Source: Shinella zoogloeoides
Lineage (GTDB): Bacteria > Pseudomonadota > Alphaproteobacteria > Rhizobiales > Rhizobiaceae
Assembly: GCF_022682305.1 (NCBI RefSeq)
Contig: NZ_CP093528.1
Coordinates: forward strand, 2,183,501 to 2,247,500
DNA: 64,000 bases
Direction of reading: 5' to 3'
The notes under the pieces were generated by a model. That model ran no database searches. It saw only the letters and a list, made by a program, of their open reading frames with translations, and was not told where the DNA came from. Shown piece by piece: positions 18,622 to 28,198 of the stretch (the stretch's first letter is position 1; each line of letters begins with the position of its first letter). Position numbers and translations under genes: made by a program.

Positions 18622-19875
18622 ATGCTCAACAAGTTCAACTCAACCATTTCGGCGCTTCTGGATCAGCGAGCGGCATTCCAGTCGATACCTGCTCCGCTCT
18701 ACACACGCGACGACGTTTTCGCCGCGGACATCGAGGTGTTCTTTCACAATCACTGGATTTGCATCGGAGTCGAAGCCGATGTTCCCGAGGCGGGTGATGC
18801 CTACATCGTCGACATCGGCAAGACGAGCCTCATTCTTCTTCGCGATGACGAGGGAGCCGTCAGGGTAGTCCGAAACGTCTGTCGTCACCGTGGGGCACGA
18901 CTTCTCGATCGCGGTCCTTCGGTCGTCTCCAGGATCGTCTGCCCGTATCATCAATGGACTTACGAACTGTCCGGAGAACTCCTTCACGCGCCCCATATGG
19001 GCCAGGATTTCGACAAGAGCTGCCGCAGTCTGAAACATGTGAGTTTCCGGTCGATCGCCGGGCTGATCTATGTCTGCATGTCGGAAAACCCTCCCGAAGA
19101 CATCGCGGCACTCGAGCGAACGATCGAGACCCGGCTCGAACCCTACGAGATGAGGCAGACACGCGTCGCGTTCGAAAAGGAGTTCATCGAAGAAGGGAAC
19201 TGGAAGCTCACTATCGAAAACAATCGCGAGTGCTACCACTGTTCGGCAAACCACCCCGAGCTGTGCGTGACCGCCATCGACCTTCTCTTCGGCTTCGATC
19301 CCGAGACCCTGAGCGAGGAAGAAAAGCAGATGGTAGCCGAAAGCGAAGCGGTTTATGCCGCGCGCACGGCGAACTGGGAAGCGCGTGGTTTCCCGTCATC
19401 GGCCGTCGAGCAACTCGCCGGAAACACGACGAACTTCCGGACGCAGCGCCTGGTCCTTTCGAACGGCGCAGTATCCCACACGCTCGACGGCACGGCAGCC
19501 TGCGAACGCCCGCTGGGCCGCCTGACGGAAAAGGACCTCGGCGACACCCATATCTGGGGGCACAACTGCTGGCACCATTTCTTTTCGGACCACGCCGTGA
19601 TTTCCATCGTGATCCCCCTATCGGCCAACAGGACTCTCGTCCGGACGAAGTGGCTGGTCCACAAGGACGCTGTCGAAGGCAAAGACTACGATCTCGAAAA
19701 ACTGACGCGGGTATGGATCGAGACGACCGAGCAGGATGCCGCGCTTGTCGGCCGCACGCAGGCGGGAGTCGAGGACCCCGCATACGAGGCAGGCCCGTAT
19801 TCCGCTTTCACCGAGGGACAGCTCGACAACTTCGCAACCTGGTACGTCGAACGGATGAGAGCACATGGCTATTGA
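18622..19875 (+). CDS. gbcA: Rieske-type betaine demethylase, oxygenase component (GbcA/Stc2-like)
   Basis: A 417-residue Rieske non-heme iron oxygenase. The [2Fe-2S] ligands are Cys87-x-His89 and Cys107-x2-His110; the mononuclear iron site is NNRECYHCSANHPE with His206 and His211. The family includes glycine betaine demethylase GbcA and stachydrine demethylase Stc2, which remove one N-methyl group as formaldehyde. I chose the ATG at 18622 because the GGAG at 18611 is too close to the ATG at 18616. The reductase gene overlaps by 11 bp. Whether the substrate is glycine betaine, proline betaine or another quaternary amine cannot be decided from the sequence. Confidence 0.9.
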   Translation: MLNKFNSTISALLDQRAAFQSIPAPLYTRDDVFAADIEVFFHNHWICIGVEADVPEAGDAYIVDIGKTSLILLRDDEGAVRVVRNVCRHRGARLLDRGPSVVSRIVCPYHQWTYELSGELLHAPHMGQDFDKSCRSLKHVSFRSIAGLIYVCMSENPPEDIAALERTIETRLEPYEMRQTRVAFEKEFIEEGNWKLTIENNRECYHCSANHPELCVTAIDLLFGFDPETLSEEEKQMVAESEAVYAARTANWEARGFPSSAVEQLAGNTTNFRTQRLVLSNGAVSHTLDGTAACERPLGRLTEKDLGDTHIWGHNCWHHFFSDHAVISIVIPLSANRTLVRTKWLVHKDAVEGKDYDLEKLTRVWIETTEQDAALVGRTQAGVEDPAYEAGPYSAFTEGQLDNFATWYVERMRAHGY

Positions 19876-20947
19876 TCAACTTGTCCCGCCCGATCAGAAA
19901 TCCGCCAAGGAATTCTGGGACCCGGAGATTGATGACGAACTGGTCTGCATCGACATCCACAACGAAACCCATGACGTAAAAAGCTTCACGTTCGTATCTC
20001 CGCAGAGGAAGCAATTCGCGTTCAGCGCCGGACAGTACTTCCTCTTCGAGCCGGGCTTGGAAAACGAGGACGACGGACGCTGCTACAGCATCTCCTCGTC
20101 CCCCTCGCGTAGCAACGCCATTACGATCACGGTAAAGCGCGTTCCGGGCGGCAGGATATCGAACTGGTTCCATGACGAACTGAAGCCCGGCGCCCTCGTG
20201 AAGGCATCGGGGCCGCTTGGCCGGTTCGCGCGCCCTGCGGCCGGGAAGTTTCTCTTCATATCCGGAGGGTCGGGGATAACTCCGGTGATGTCGATGCTCC
20301 GCGACCTCGCAGACCAGATGGAACCCGTAGACGCGGTCTTCCTGCATGCCGCCAGAACCCCTCGTGACTTCGTCTTCAAGGAAGAGCTCTTCAATATCGC
20401 ATCCCGGCTAAAAGGCGTGAGGCTTCATCTCCTTCCGGAAAACGTGGGTGATGAAAGGTGGTGGCCCGGCCTCACAGGAAGAATCTCGAAGGAATATCTC
20501 TCGCTTGCCGTACCGGATATGGCGGAACGCGTCGTATTGTGCTGCGGCCCCTCCCCGTTCATGGCGACCGCGCAGGCGCTCGCGGCCGAACTCGGCGTGC
20601 CGGCAACGAGCTACGTCGAAGAAAGCTTCGACGCAGCCGTCATCGACGATGCACCCATCGCCGTCGACGAACGGAAGACTCTACGATCCTTCGAAGTCAA
20701 GTTTTCGAAGCAAGGCCGGGCTATCGACGTTCCCGCCGACCAGACCGTCCTATCCTGCGCGAAGAGAGCAGGACTCCGGATTCCATCCTCCTGCGCGAAC
20801 GGCATATGCGGCACATGCAAATCGAAGCTGGTCAGCGGGGCGGTCGATATGCGACACGGCGGAGGCATCAGGCAGCGGGAAATCGACGCGGGAATGTTCT
20901 TGCCGTGTTGCTCCAGGCCCCTGAGCGATCTCGTGATCGACCGCTAA
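19865..20947 (+). CDS. gbcB: Rieske oxygenase reductase component (GbcB-like ferredoxin reductase)
   Basis: A 360-residue electron-transfer partner. The N-terminal two thirds is a ferredoxin-NADP reductase module (CYSISSSPSR for FAD, FISGGSGITPVMSML for NAD(P), VLCCGPSPFM). The C-terminus is a plant-type [2Fe-2S] ferredoxin with Cys310, Cys315, Cys318 and Cys348. This order is typical of GbcB and of class IA/IB oxygenase reductases. It overlaps the oxygenase gene and passes electrons from NAD(P)H to the Rieske centre. It is the last gene before a convergent formaldehyde-detoxification operon. Confidence 0.92.
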   Translation: MAIDQLVPPDQKSAKEFWDPEIDDELVCIDIHNETHDVKSFTFVSPQRKQFAFSAGQYFLFEPGLENEDDGRCYSISSSPSRSNAITITVKRVPGGRISNWFHDELKPGALVKASGPLGRFARPAAGKFLFISGGSGITPVMSMLRDLADQMEPVDAVFLHAARTPRDFVFKEELFNIASRLKGVRLHLLPENVGDERWWPGLTGRISKEYLSLAVPDMAERVVLCCGPSPFMATAQALAAELGVPATSYVEESFDAAVIDDAPIAVDERKTLRSFEVKFSKQGRAIDVPADQTVLSCAKRAGLRIPSSCANGICGTCKSKLVSGAVDMRHGGGIRQREIDAGMFLPCCSRPLSDLVIDR

Positions 20948-20953
20948 AACCGG

Positions 20954-20980
20954 AGGCCGCCGAGAAAATCAGGGCGGCCT
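20954..20980. terminator. Hairpin between convergent operons
   Basis: AGGCCGCC (20954-20961) and GGCGGCCT (20973-20980) form an 8-bp perfect stem with an 11-nt loop just after the reductase stop codon. No T-run follows. Probable transcript end for the gbcAB-like operon. Confidence 0.5.
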
Positions 20981-21037
20981 ACGAAGTCAGAGGCGGTTAG
21001 CGAGATTCCCCTCAGGTTTCGCTGACCGTTCTCGACA

Positions 21038-21063
21038 CCGGAGGCGGCCATGGTCGCCTCCGG
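21038..21063. terminator. Second hairpin in the convergent gap
   Basis: CCGGAGGCG (21038-21046) pairs with CGCCTCCGG (21055-21063), a 9-bp stem with an 8-nt loop, 30 bp past the 3' end of the leftward formaldehyde operon. Likely the bidirectional or leftward transcript end. Confidence 0.5.
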
Positions 21064-21093
21064 CGCGAACTCGAAAAGCCTTCGGCTCAGGGA

Positions 21094-21663
21094 TTATGCC
21101 AATACGCCGTTCTTCTTCGCCGTCCAGGTGGCGATGTAGTCCATCAGCGCCGGGCTGAGGCAGTCGTAGGGTTCGAGGGCGAGTTCCCGGAGACGAGCGC
21201 GAACGCCGCCCATTTTCTCCGGATCGTAGCCGCTTTCGATGATCGACGACACGAAGGCCGCGAACGACGGCTTCGCCCAGCCCTGCTCCTCAAAGCGTTC
21301 CGGGTGGACGAACGAGAGCCCCTTGAAGGGGTGGTCGCGTTCGACAGGCCCGTACATGTGAACGCCGCACTCCTTGCAGGCGTTGCGCTGGATCAGAGCC
21401 GCCGGATCGACGACGGCCAGTTTGGCGCCGTTCTCGAGTACCTCGACATTCTCGGTCGGGGCGACGGCGACGATCGAGAACGCCGCCCCTTCTGGCTTCC
21501 AGCATTTCGTACAGCCGCATGCGTGGTTATGCGCGATGTCGCCCTTGATCCGGACCTTCACCGCGTTGCTGGCGCAGTTGCACACCAGCGTTCCGCCCGA
21601 GAAGGACGCATCGGTCGCCTTGAACCCGGAGTCGATGGACGGGTGTAATGTCATGCTTGTCAT
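21094..21663 (-). CDS. gfa: S-(hydroxymethyl)glutathione synthase (formaldehyde-activating enzyme)
   Basis: A 189-residue protein starting at 21663, with GGAGGAG just upstream. It shows the Gfa/CENP-V fold zinc cysteines: [19 protein letters not shown] and KECGVHMYG. Length matches Paracoccus Gfa (about 190). The enzyme condenses formaldehyde with glutathione, the first step of glutathione-dependent formaldehyde oxidation. Downstream enzymes of the same route (FGH and GSH-FDH) are encoded immediately upstream on the same strand. This unit probably removes formaldehyde released by the Rieske and StcD-type demethylases. Confidence 0.88.
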   Translation of the reverse strand: MTSMTLHPSIDSGFKATDASFSGGTLVCNCASNAVKVRIKGDIAHNHACGCTKCWKPEGAAFSIVAVAPTENVEVLENGAKLAVVDPAALIQRNACKECGVHMYGPVERDHPFKGLSFVHPERFEEQGWAKPSFAAFVSSIIESGYDPEKMGGVRARLRELALEPYDCLSPALMDYIATWTAKKNGVLA

Positions 21664-21707
21664 GGCTTCTCCTCCTTTATCGGCCGGCCCTATGCCGACC
21701 GTACCTG

Positions 21708-22543
21708 CTATTTGCCCAGCCGCTCCGCGTGCCAGCGGAGATGGTCGTCCATGAATGTCGAGATGAAGAAGTACGAGTGGCCGTATCCCTCCTGCATTCG
21801 CAACGTGATGGGAATTCCCGCGGCTTCGCATGCCTTCCGGAGTTCGTCCGGCCGCAGCCCGTCCTCGAGGAAGATATCCGCCGTGCCCTGGTCTACGAGG
21901 ACCTCCGGCATACGGTGGCCGTCTTCGATCAGGAGACAGGCATCGTACGCCCGCCAGCTATTTTCGTCAGGTCCCAGGTACTTTCGAAAAGCCGGATTTG
22001 ACCAACCCGAGACCGCAGGACGGCTGATCGGCGCGAACGCCGAGCAGCTTCGGAACACACCCGGATTTTTCAGCGCGATCGTAAGCGCCCCGTGACCGCC
22101 CATCGAATGACCGGTTATCGCCTGCCTCTCCATGTCGGCCGGGAATTCCTTGGCCAGGAGCGCGGGGAGTTCTTCGGTGACGTAGGAGTACATGCGGTAG
22201 TTCCGGTCGTAGGGCGCAGCCGAGGCATCCAGATAGAAGCCCGCCCCTGGCCGAACTGCCAGTTTTCCTTGTCGTCAGGGACATGATCGCCACGCGGGCT
22301 CGTGTCGGGGCAGACTACGATCAAGCCGAGTTCGGCGGCCAGCCGGCGATACTCGCCTTTATCCATGACATTGGCATGCGTGCAGGTGAGACCCGAGAGA
22401 TACCATAGAACAGGGCAAGGACGCTCTTCCGCCTGCGGCGGCGTGAAGACGGCGAAGGTCATCTCACAGCCGCAAGCCGTGGAATCGTGCGAATAAACAC
22501 CCTGCACACCGCCGTGGGCCTTTGAAGTCGATACGGTCTTCAT
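21708..22543 (-). pseudogene. fghA: S-formylglutathione hydrolase, apparent single-base frameshift
   Basis: The two halves of a normal FGH lie in different frames. The N-terminal part runs from ATG 22543 (MKTVSTSKAHGGVQGVYSHD, LSGLTCTHAN, DTSPRGDHVPDD, ENWQFGQG); the C-terminal part runs to 21708 (RMYSYVTEELPALL, nucleophile-elbow [19 protein letters not shown]). They join if one G is added to the run of four at 22244-22247 (CCCC on the + strand), restoring GQGAGFYLDAS and a 278-residue protein, the usual length. FGH hydrolyses S-formylglutathione to formate and glutathione. The gap to the dehydrogenase gene is 3 bp. Either a recent inactivation or a homopolymer sequencing error. Confidence 0.88.
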
Positions 22544-22546
22544 CGA

Positions 22547-23674
22547 TCAGTACACGACCACGCCGCGGATGCTTTCGCCCTTGTGCATGAGCTCGAAGCC
22601 GTTGTTGATGTCTTCGAGCGGCATCGTGTGGGTGATCATCGGGTCGATCTGGATTTTGCCCTCCATGTACCAGTCGACGATCTTCGGCACGTCCGTGCGG
22701 CCGCGCGCCCCGCCGAAGGCCGTGCCCATCCACTGGCGGCCGGTGACGAGCTGGAACGGACGGGTGGAGATTTCCTGCCCCGCGCCGGCAACGCCGATGA
22801 TGACCGACTTGCCCCAGCCGCGATGGGCCGATTCCAGCGCCTGGCGCATCACCTTGGTATTGCCCGTGCAGTCGAACGTGTAGTCCGCCCCGCCGATCAG
22901 GTCGCCGTTCCGCTTCGTCATGTTGACGAGATAGGGCACGATGTCCTCGCCCACCTCCTTCGGATTGACGAAATGCGTCATGCCGAACTTCTCGCCCCAG
23001 GCCTTGCGGTCCGGATTGATGTCGACACCGATAATCATGTCCGCACCGGCAAGACGCAGGCCCTGCAGCACATTGAGGCCAATGCCGCCAAGGCCGAAGA
23101 CGATAGCCGTCGAGCCGATCTCGACCTTGGCCGTGTTGATAACCGCGCCGATACCGGTCGTCACGCCGCAGCCGATGTAGCAGACCTTGTCGAAGGGCGC
23201 GTCCGGATTGATCTTGGCAAGCGCGATCTCCGGCAGGACCGTGTAGTTCGCGAAGGTGGAGCAGCCCATATAGTGGTGGATTTTATCTTTCCCGATCGAG
23301 AAGCGCGAGGTGCCGTCGGGCATCAGGCCCTGGCCCTGGGTAGCGCGGATCGAGGTGCAGAGGTTGGTCTTGCGCGAGAGGCAAGAATAGCATTCGCGGC
23401 ATTCGGGCGTGTAAAGGGGAATGACGTGATCGCCCTTCTTCAGGGAGGTCACGCCTGGACCGACATCGACAACAACCCCTGCCCCCTCGTGGCCGAGGAT
23501 CGCCGGGAAGAGACCTTCGGGATCGGCTCCCGATAGGGTGAAGTCGTCTGTATGGCAGATGCCCGTCGCCTTCACTTCGACCAGCACCTCGCCGGCCTTC
23601 GGGCCATCGAGCTGTACGGTCATGATCTCAAGCGGTTTTCCTGCCTGAACGGCAACGGCGGCGCGTACGTCCAT
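22547..23674 (-). CDS. frmA: S-(hydroxymethyl)glutathione dehydrogenase / class III alcohol dehydrogenase
   Basis: A 375-residue zinc-dependent class III alcohol dehydrogenase. The start at 23674 ([10 protein letters not shown]) has GAGGAG upstream. Catalytic zinc region [12 protein letters not shown] and LGHEGAG, the structural-zinc cysteines in [16 protein letters not shown], and the NAD motif [12 protein letters not shown] are all visible. It oxidises S-hydroxymethylglutathione to S-formylglutathione with NAD+. It is in the same leftward unit as FGH and Gfa, giving a complete formaldehyde-to-formate path if FGH works. ETF-QO starts 22 bp upstream. Confidence 0.95.
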   Translation of the reverse strand: MDVRAAVAVQAGKPLEIMTVQLDGPKAGEVLVEVKATGICHTDDFTLSGADPEGLFPAILGHEGAGVVVDVGPGVTSLKKGDHVIPLYTPECRECYSCLSRKTNLCTSIRATQGQGLMPDGTSRFSIGKDKIHHYMGCSTFANYTVLPEIALAKINPDAPFDKVCYIGCGVTTGIGAVINTAKVEIGSTAIVFGLGGIGLNVLQGLRLAGADMIIGVDINPDRKAWGEKFGMTHFVNPKEVGEDIVPYLVNMTKRNGDLIGGADYTFDCTGNTKVMRQALESAHRGWGKSVIIGVAGAGQEISTRPFQLVTGRQWMGTAFGGARGRTDVPKIVDWYMEGKIQIDPMITHTMPLEDINNGFELMHKGESIRGVVVY

Positions 23675-23696
23675 GGTGTTTCTCCTCGTCGAAAAT

Positions 23697-25325
23697 CTAC
23701 ATGTTCGGGTAAACCGGGCCTTCTCCGCCCTGCGGCGGCACCCAGTTGATGTTCTGGTTCGGGTCCTTGATGTCGCAGGTCTTGCAGTGCACGCAGTTCT
23801 GCGCGTTGATGACGAAGACGTCCTTGCCGTCCTTCTCCACCCATTCGTAGACGCCGGCGGGACAGTAGCGGGTGGACGGGCCGGCATAGACGTCGAGTTC
23901 GGAGGTCTTCTGCAGTTCCGGGTTCTTCAATTGCAGATGGATCGGCTGGTCTTCCTCATGGTTGGTGTTCGACAGGAACACCGAGGAGAGGCGGTCGAAG
24001 GTCAGCACGCCATCCGGCTTCTGGTAGTCGATGCGGCTGTGCTTTGCCGCCGGCTCCAGGCTCTGCGCATCCGTCTTGCCGTGCTTCAGCGTGCCGAAGA
24101 AGGAGAAGCCGAAGAGCGTGTTCGTCCACATGTCGAGACCGCCCAGCGCCACGCCGATGGCCGTGCCGAACTTCGACCACAGCGGCTTGACGTTGCGCAC
24201 CTTCTTCAGGTCCGAGCCGATGGCGCTGTCGCGCCAGCCCTGCTCGATCTCGATCGGCTCGTCATTGGCGCGGCCCGCCGCAATCGCATCCGCCAGCTTT
24301 TCCGCCGCGAGGATGCCTGACAGCACCGCATTGTGGCTGCCCTTGATGCGCGGCACGTTGACGAAACCGGCCGAGCAGCCGATGAGCGCGCCGCCCGGGA
24401 ACGACAGCTTCGGCACCGACTGGTAGCCGCCCTCGGTGATGGCGCGCGCGCCGTAGGACAGCCGCTTGCCGCCCTCGAAGGTGCCGCGGATCGCGGGGTG
24501 CGTCTTGAAGCGCTGGAATTCCTCGAAAGGATAGAGATAGGGGTTCTTGTAGTTGAGGTGCACCACGAAACCGACGGCGACGAGATTGTCCTCCAGGTGA
24601 TAGAGGAACGAACCGCCGCCGGTCTTCATGCCGAGCGGCCAGCCGAAGGAATGCTGCACGAGGCCGGGCTTGTGGTTCTCGGGCTTGACCTGCCAGAGCT
24701 CCTTGAGGCCGATGCCGAACTTCTGGGGCTCGCGATCCTTCTGGAGATCGAACTTCGCAATCAGCTGCTTGGCGAGCGAGCCGCGCACGCCTTCCGAGAT
24801 CAGCGTGTACTTGCCGAGCAGCGCCATGCCGCGGGTATAGTTCGGGCCGGGCTCGCCGCTGCGCTCGATGCCCATGTCGCCGGTGGCGACGCCGATCACC
24901 GCGCCCTCGTCGTTGTAGAGCACTTCCGTCGCGGCAAAGCCGGGATAAATCTCGACTCCAAGTCCTTCCGCCTTGGCCGCAAGCCAACGGCAAACGTTTC
25001 CGAGCGAGACGATGTAGTTGCCGTGGTTGTTCATCAACGGCGGCATGAAGGCGTTCGGCAGGCGCACGGAACCGGCAGGCCCCAGCAGCAGGAAATGGTC
25101 GTCCTTCACTTCGGTCTTGAGGGGATGGCTTTCATCCTCGCGCCAGTCGGGCAGCAGGCGGTCGATACCGATGGGATCGACGACCGCGCCGGAGAGGATG
25201 TGCGCACCGACTTCCGAGCCCTTTTCGAGGACGACGACGGTGAGGTCCGGATTGACCTGCTTCAGCCGGATCGCGGCCGACAGACCCGCGGGACCCGCAC
25301 CGACGATCACGACATCGAATTCCAT
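23697..25325 (-). CDS. Electron transfer flavoprotein:ubiquinone oxidoreductase
   Basis: A 542-residue ETF-QO. The start at 25325 gives [21 protein letters not shown], the FAD motif, at the extreme N-terminus; the longer frame is rejected. The C-terminus carries the [4Fe-4S] ferredoxin-like motif (CPAGVYEW, then [16 protein letters not shown]) and ends [15 protein letters not shown] as in the family. It is a membrane-associated enzyme passing electrons from reduced ETF to ubiquinone. With etfBA at 11961-13667 it forms a full electron outlet for the flavin dehydrogenases of this region. Length is close to the usual 550. Confidence 0.95.
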   Translation of the reverse strand: MEFDVVIVGAGPAGLSAAIRLKQVNPDLTVVVLEKGSEVGAHILSGAVVDPIGIDRLLPDWREDESHPLKTEVKDDHFLLLGPAGSVRLPNAFMPPLMNNHGNYIVSLGNVCRWLAAKAEGLGVEIYPGFAATEVLYNDEGAVIGVATGDMGIERSGEPGPNYTRGMALLGKYTLISEGVRGSLAKQLIAKFDLQKDREPQKFGIGLKELWQVKPENHKPGLVQHSFGWPLGMKTGGGSFLYHLEDNLVAVGFVVHLNYKNPYLYPFEEFQRFKTHPAIRGTFEGGKRLSYGARAITEGGYQSVPKLSFPGGALIGCSAGFVNVPRIKGSHNAVLSGILAAEKLADAIAAGRANDEPIEIEQGWRDSAIGSDLKKVRNVKPLWSKFGTAIGVALGGLDMWTNTLFGFSFFGTLKHGKTDAQSLEPAAKHSRIDYQKPDGVLTFDRLSSVFLSNTNHEEDQPIHLQLKNPELQKTSELDVYAGPSTRYCPAGVYEWVEKDGKDVFVINAQNCVHCKTCDIKDPNQNINWVPPQGGEGPVYPNM

Positions 25326-25399
25326 GCTTTCGCGTTCCAACGCAGGCGATCCTTTTGCGGAGAAGTGAGTTGAAGACGGTGTCCGGCTATCGCCGACGA

Positions 25400-26002
25400 T
25401 CAGCTCTGACCCATCCAGAGAGCCCAGAATGCGAACAGGGGTTTCTCCCCGGATCGCATTGCATGCTTGATCATCGGAACATTGTAGAATGATCCTCCTA
25501 CCCCGGGGGTGAACCACGTGCCGTCGCCCTGCCGGAACATTCCATCTGACAGGACGAGATAGGTCTCCTCCGGCGGATGATCGTGGTCCGGGTAACGGAC
25601 GCGAGGAGCAAGAAGCGAGACACCCAAACCAAGGTCCGAGCGGTTCTCATATCCGCCTGGACCCACGATCATGCAGTTACCGTGCCCGTCGTGGAAGTTA
25701 TCGCTGGCAGTCGCCAGGTCGTAACTCGCCCGCCTGCGCCAACCCAGTTCGGGCTCGAGTTCGGCAAACGCATCCATCAAGGCGCCAAGACTCCGCTGTG
25801 GCAGCCGGACACGCAGCGCGTCGTCGAGATAGGAACAAACCGGAAGCTTTGACTTGTCACCCTTTAGGTCGCCAACTCCACCGTCGAGCGCCGCGAAAAT
25901 CCTTGATACGGAGACCTTCGCGGCGGGATCAATCGCGAACTCGGTGTAGGCCGCACGCGCCGCCTCGATCAGTTTCCGTAATGCGGGAGGTCTCTCCGTC
26001 AT
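25400..26002 (-). CDS. DMSP lyase-family cupin protein (DddL/DddQ-like)
   Basis: A 200-residue protein with a single cupin barrel in its C-terminal half. The metal-site motif is RYPDHDHPPEETYLVLSDG (two His, a Glu and a Tyr), followed by a second-motif histidine in MIKHAMRSGEKPLFAFW. This pattern and length match the DMSP lyase family (DddQ/DddL/DddW group), which cleaves dimethylsulfoniopropionate to dimethyl sulfide and acrylate. It is between ETF-QO and the StcD-like demethylase on the same strand, and has a GGAG site before ATG 26002. Non-marine homologues often have unknown activity, so true DMSP cleavage is uncertain. Confidence 0.75.
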   Translation of the reverse strand: MTERPPALRKLIEAARAAYTEFAIDPAAKVSVSRIFAALDGGVGDLKGDKSKLPVCSYLDDALRVRLPQRSLGALMDAFAELEPELGWRRRASYDLATASDNFHDGHGNCMIVGPGGYENRSDLGLGVSLLAPRVRYPDHDHPPEETYLVLSDGMFRQGDGTWFTPGVGGSFYNVPMIKHAMRSGEKPLFAFWALWMGQS

Positions 26003-26012
26003 TTCGCTCTCC

Positions 26013-28049
26013 TCAGATGTCCTTCACCAGCCTCAGCGCGTCGTATACCGCCGCGTGGGTGTTACGCGCGGCGACCGCGTCCCCGATACGGAACAGCTGG
26101 TACTTGCCGTCGGGGTTCTCCCTTCGGGTTTGCGGGCGACCGTCGATGAGGTCGGAGTATTCGACCGCCCCCTTGTTGATCGAGTGGGGTTTGAGTTCGA
26201 AGTAGAGGTCGTCATTCGGCCGCGTGCCGTGGTTGACGATGATCTGGTCATGACGCTGCTCCTTGCGGACGCCGCCATAGTCGCTGCCGATCGTGGCGAC
26301 TAGCTGATTGCCGTCCTTGCGGACCGCTTCCAGAAGGTAGGTGACCGTGAACCTGACGTCCTTGTTCTGCAGCGAACGCATATACGGGACGAGGTTCATT
26401 GCCATGACTTCGGGAGAGAATGCCCGGTCCCGGGTCATGATCTCGACCTTCGCGCCCGTCGCGGCGATAATCTCCGCTGCCTGCAGTGCGGCGTGATCGC
26501 CCGCGTCGTCGTATATCAGGACATCGGTGCCCGGCTTCACGTCGCCCGCGATGATATCCCACGCCGAGATGACGAGTTCGTTCCCTTCCGTCAGGACCTC
26601 CGTGTGAGGAAGCCCGCCGGTGGCGACGATCACGACGTCGGGGTTCTCGGCCATGACGGTGTCTCCGTCCGCCCAGGTGTTGTACCTGACCTCGACACCG
26701 AGGGCCTCGCACTGCTCGAGCCGCCAGTCGGTGATGCCGAGCATCTCGCGTCGCCGCGGGCTTTGAGCGGTCAGCAGAATCTGTCCGCCCGCCTTGGCCG
26801 CCGCCTCGAGGACGACGACCTGGTGTCCACGCTCGCCCGCGACGCGCGCGGCCTCCAAACCGCCCGGCCCCGCGCCGACCACGACGACCTTTTTTCTTGC
26901 CGCGGCCTTCGGAACGATATGCGGCATCGTCTCTTCGCGACCGGTCGCCGGATTGTGGATGCACAGCGCCATGCCACCCTGATAGATTCTATCGAGACAG
27001 TAGTTTGCGCCGACGCACGGCCGGATATCGTGCTCCCGCTTCTCCAGGATTTTGCGGACGATATGGGGATCGGCGAGGTGCGCGCGCGTCATCCCGATCA
27101 TGTCGACCTTGCCTTCGGCGATGGCGAACCGGGCCGTCGCCACGTCTTGAATTCTGGTCGCGTGGAAAACGGGAAACTTCGTCGTCGCGCGAACTTCACC
27201 GGCGAGTTCCAGATGCGGCGCGCTCGCCATCCCCATGATAGGAATCTGATCGGTCAAGCCTGCGTCGGTTTCGATGTGGCCCTTCGTCACGTTCAGGAAG
27301 TCGATCAGGCCGCTGTTCTTGAGCCTCCGCGAAATCTCGAGGCCCTCCTCCTTGCCGTAGCCGACGGGCGTGTCTTCGTCCGCCACGTAGCGGACACCGA
27401 GGATGAAGTCCGGCCCCACGCGTTCGCGAACGGCGGCGAGGACTTCCAGCGAGAAACGCATGCGGTTTTCGAGCGATCCGCCGTATTCGTTGTCGAGGTG
27501 GTTGCTCATGGGAGACCAGAACTGCGAAAGCAGGTGGCCGAAGGATTCAAATTCCACGCCGTCAACGCCGGCGGCCTTCATCCGCTCGCTGGCATCGGCG
27601 AAGTCCTTCTTAATGCGCTCGATGTCCCACGTCTCGATGAGCTTCGGAAACGCGCGGTGGGACGGTTCGCGTTCCTGTGTCGGCGCGGCAACGGGAAGCC
27701 AGTCCGCCTTGTCCCACCGGGTGCGGCGGCCGAGATGCGTCAGCTGGATCATCACGGCAGCGCCGTGCTCATGACATTCGTCGGTGAGTTCCCGCATCCA
27801 TTTCACGACCTCGTCCTTGTAGGCGAGGACGTTGTTGAAGACGGGCGGACTGTCGCGCGACACTGCCGCGGAGCCGGCGGTCATCGTCAAGGCGAGCCCC
27901 GCCTTCGCGCGCTCTACGTGATAGGCGCGGTAGCGGCCTTTCGGCATCCCGTCTTCGGGATACGCGGGCTCGTGCGACGTGGTCATCAGGCGGTTGCGCA
28001 GCGTTAAGTGCTTGAGCTTGAAGGGTTGCAGCAGAGGATCGTTCGACAT
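26013..28049 (-). CDS. stcD: N-methylproline/dimethylglycine demethylase-like flavoprotein (StcD/DgcA type)
   Basis: A 678-residue protein of the trimethylamine dehydrogenase/2,4-dienoyl-CoA reductase family. The N-terminal FMN TIM barrel covers residues about 5-330 (HLGRRTRWDK, EYGGSLENRMRF), then an iron-sulfur linker, then an FAD/NAD-binding domain (VVVVGAGPGGLEAARVAGERG, about residue 390). The linker has Cys345, Cys351 and Cys363 but Ala348 where trimethylamine dehydrogenase has its second cluster cysteine. Length equals, from memory, that of Sinorhizobium StcD. It probably demethylates the secondary/tertiary amine left by the Rieske enzyme. The ATG at 28049 is used; a TTG codon lies just before it. 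Divergent from a TetR gene. Confidence 0.83.
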   Translation of the reverse strand: MSNDPLLQPFKLKHLTLRNRLMTTSHEPAYPEDGMPKGRYRAYHVERAKAGLALTMTAGSAAVSRDSPPVFNNVLAYKDEVVKWMRELTDECHEHGAAVMIQLTHLGRRTRWDKADWLPVAAPTQEREPSHRAFPKLIETWDIERIKKDFADASERMKAAGVDGVEFESFGHLLSQFWSPMSNHLDNEYGGSLENRMRFSLEVLAAVRERVGPDFILGVRYVADEDTPVGYGKEEGLEISRRLKNSGLIDFLNVTKGHIETDAGLTDQIPIMGMASAPHLELAGEVRATTKFPVFHATRIQDVATARFAIAEGKVDMIGMTRAHLADPHIVRKILEKREHDIRPCVGANYCLDRIYQGGMALCIHNPATGREETMPHIVPKAAARKKVVVVGAGPGGLEAARVAGERGHQVVVLEAAAKAGGQILLTAQSPRRREMLGITDWRLEQCEALGVEVRYNTWADGDTVMAENPDVVIVATGGLPHTEVLTEGNELVISAWDIIAGDVKPGTDVLIYDDAGDHAALQAAEIIAATGAKVEIMTRDRAFSPEVMAMNLVPYMRSLQNKDVRFTVTYLLEAVRKDGNQLVATIGSDYGGVRKEQRHDQIIVNHGTRPNDDLYFELKPHSINKGAVEYSDLIDGRPQTRRENPDGKYQLFRIGDAVAARNTHAAVYDALRLVKDI

Positions 28050-28093
28050 CAATCAAGCTCCAATATAGGAATGAACGCACAATCGATAATGGG

Positions 28094-28159
28094 AAAGGTA
28101 CATCAATGTCAACATAACGGTTCATGCTCGTATCAAAAATGTGACGAGGGTGTACCTTT
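28094..28159. promoter_or_regulatory. Inverted-repeat operator between StcD-like and TetR genes
   Basis: AAAGGTACA (28094-28102) and TGTACCTTT (28151-28159) are exact inverted copies 48 bp apart in the 149-bp divergent promoter region. Such paired half sites suit a TetR-family repressor bridging both promoters, most likely the product of the gene at 28199. Confidence 0.55.
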
Positions 28160-28198
28160 TTGGTTGCGCCCGTGTTTTTGCAATGTTAGGAGAACACC

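Noticed and set aside
26493..28007. 504-residue + strand frame antisense to the StcD-like gene
   Set aside because: Opposite-strand shadow of a well-supported flavoprotein; composition is typical of antisense frames.
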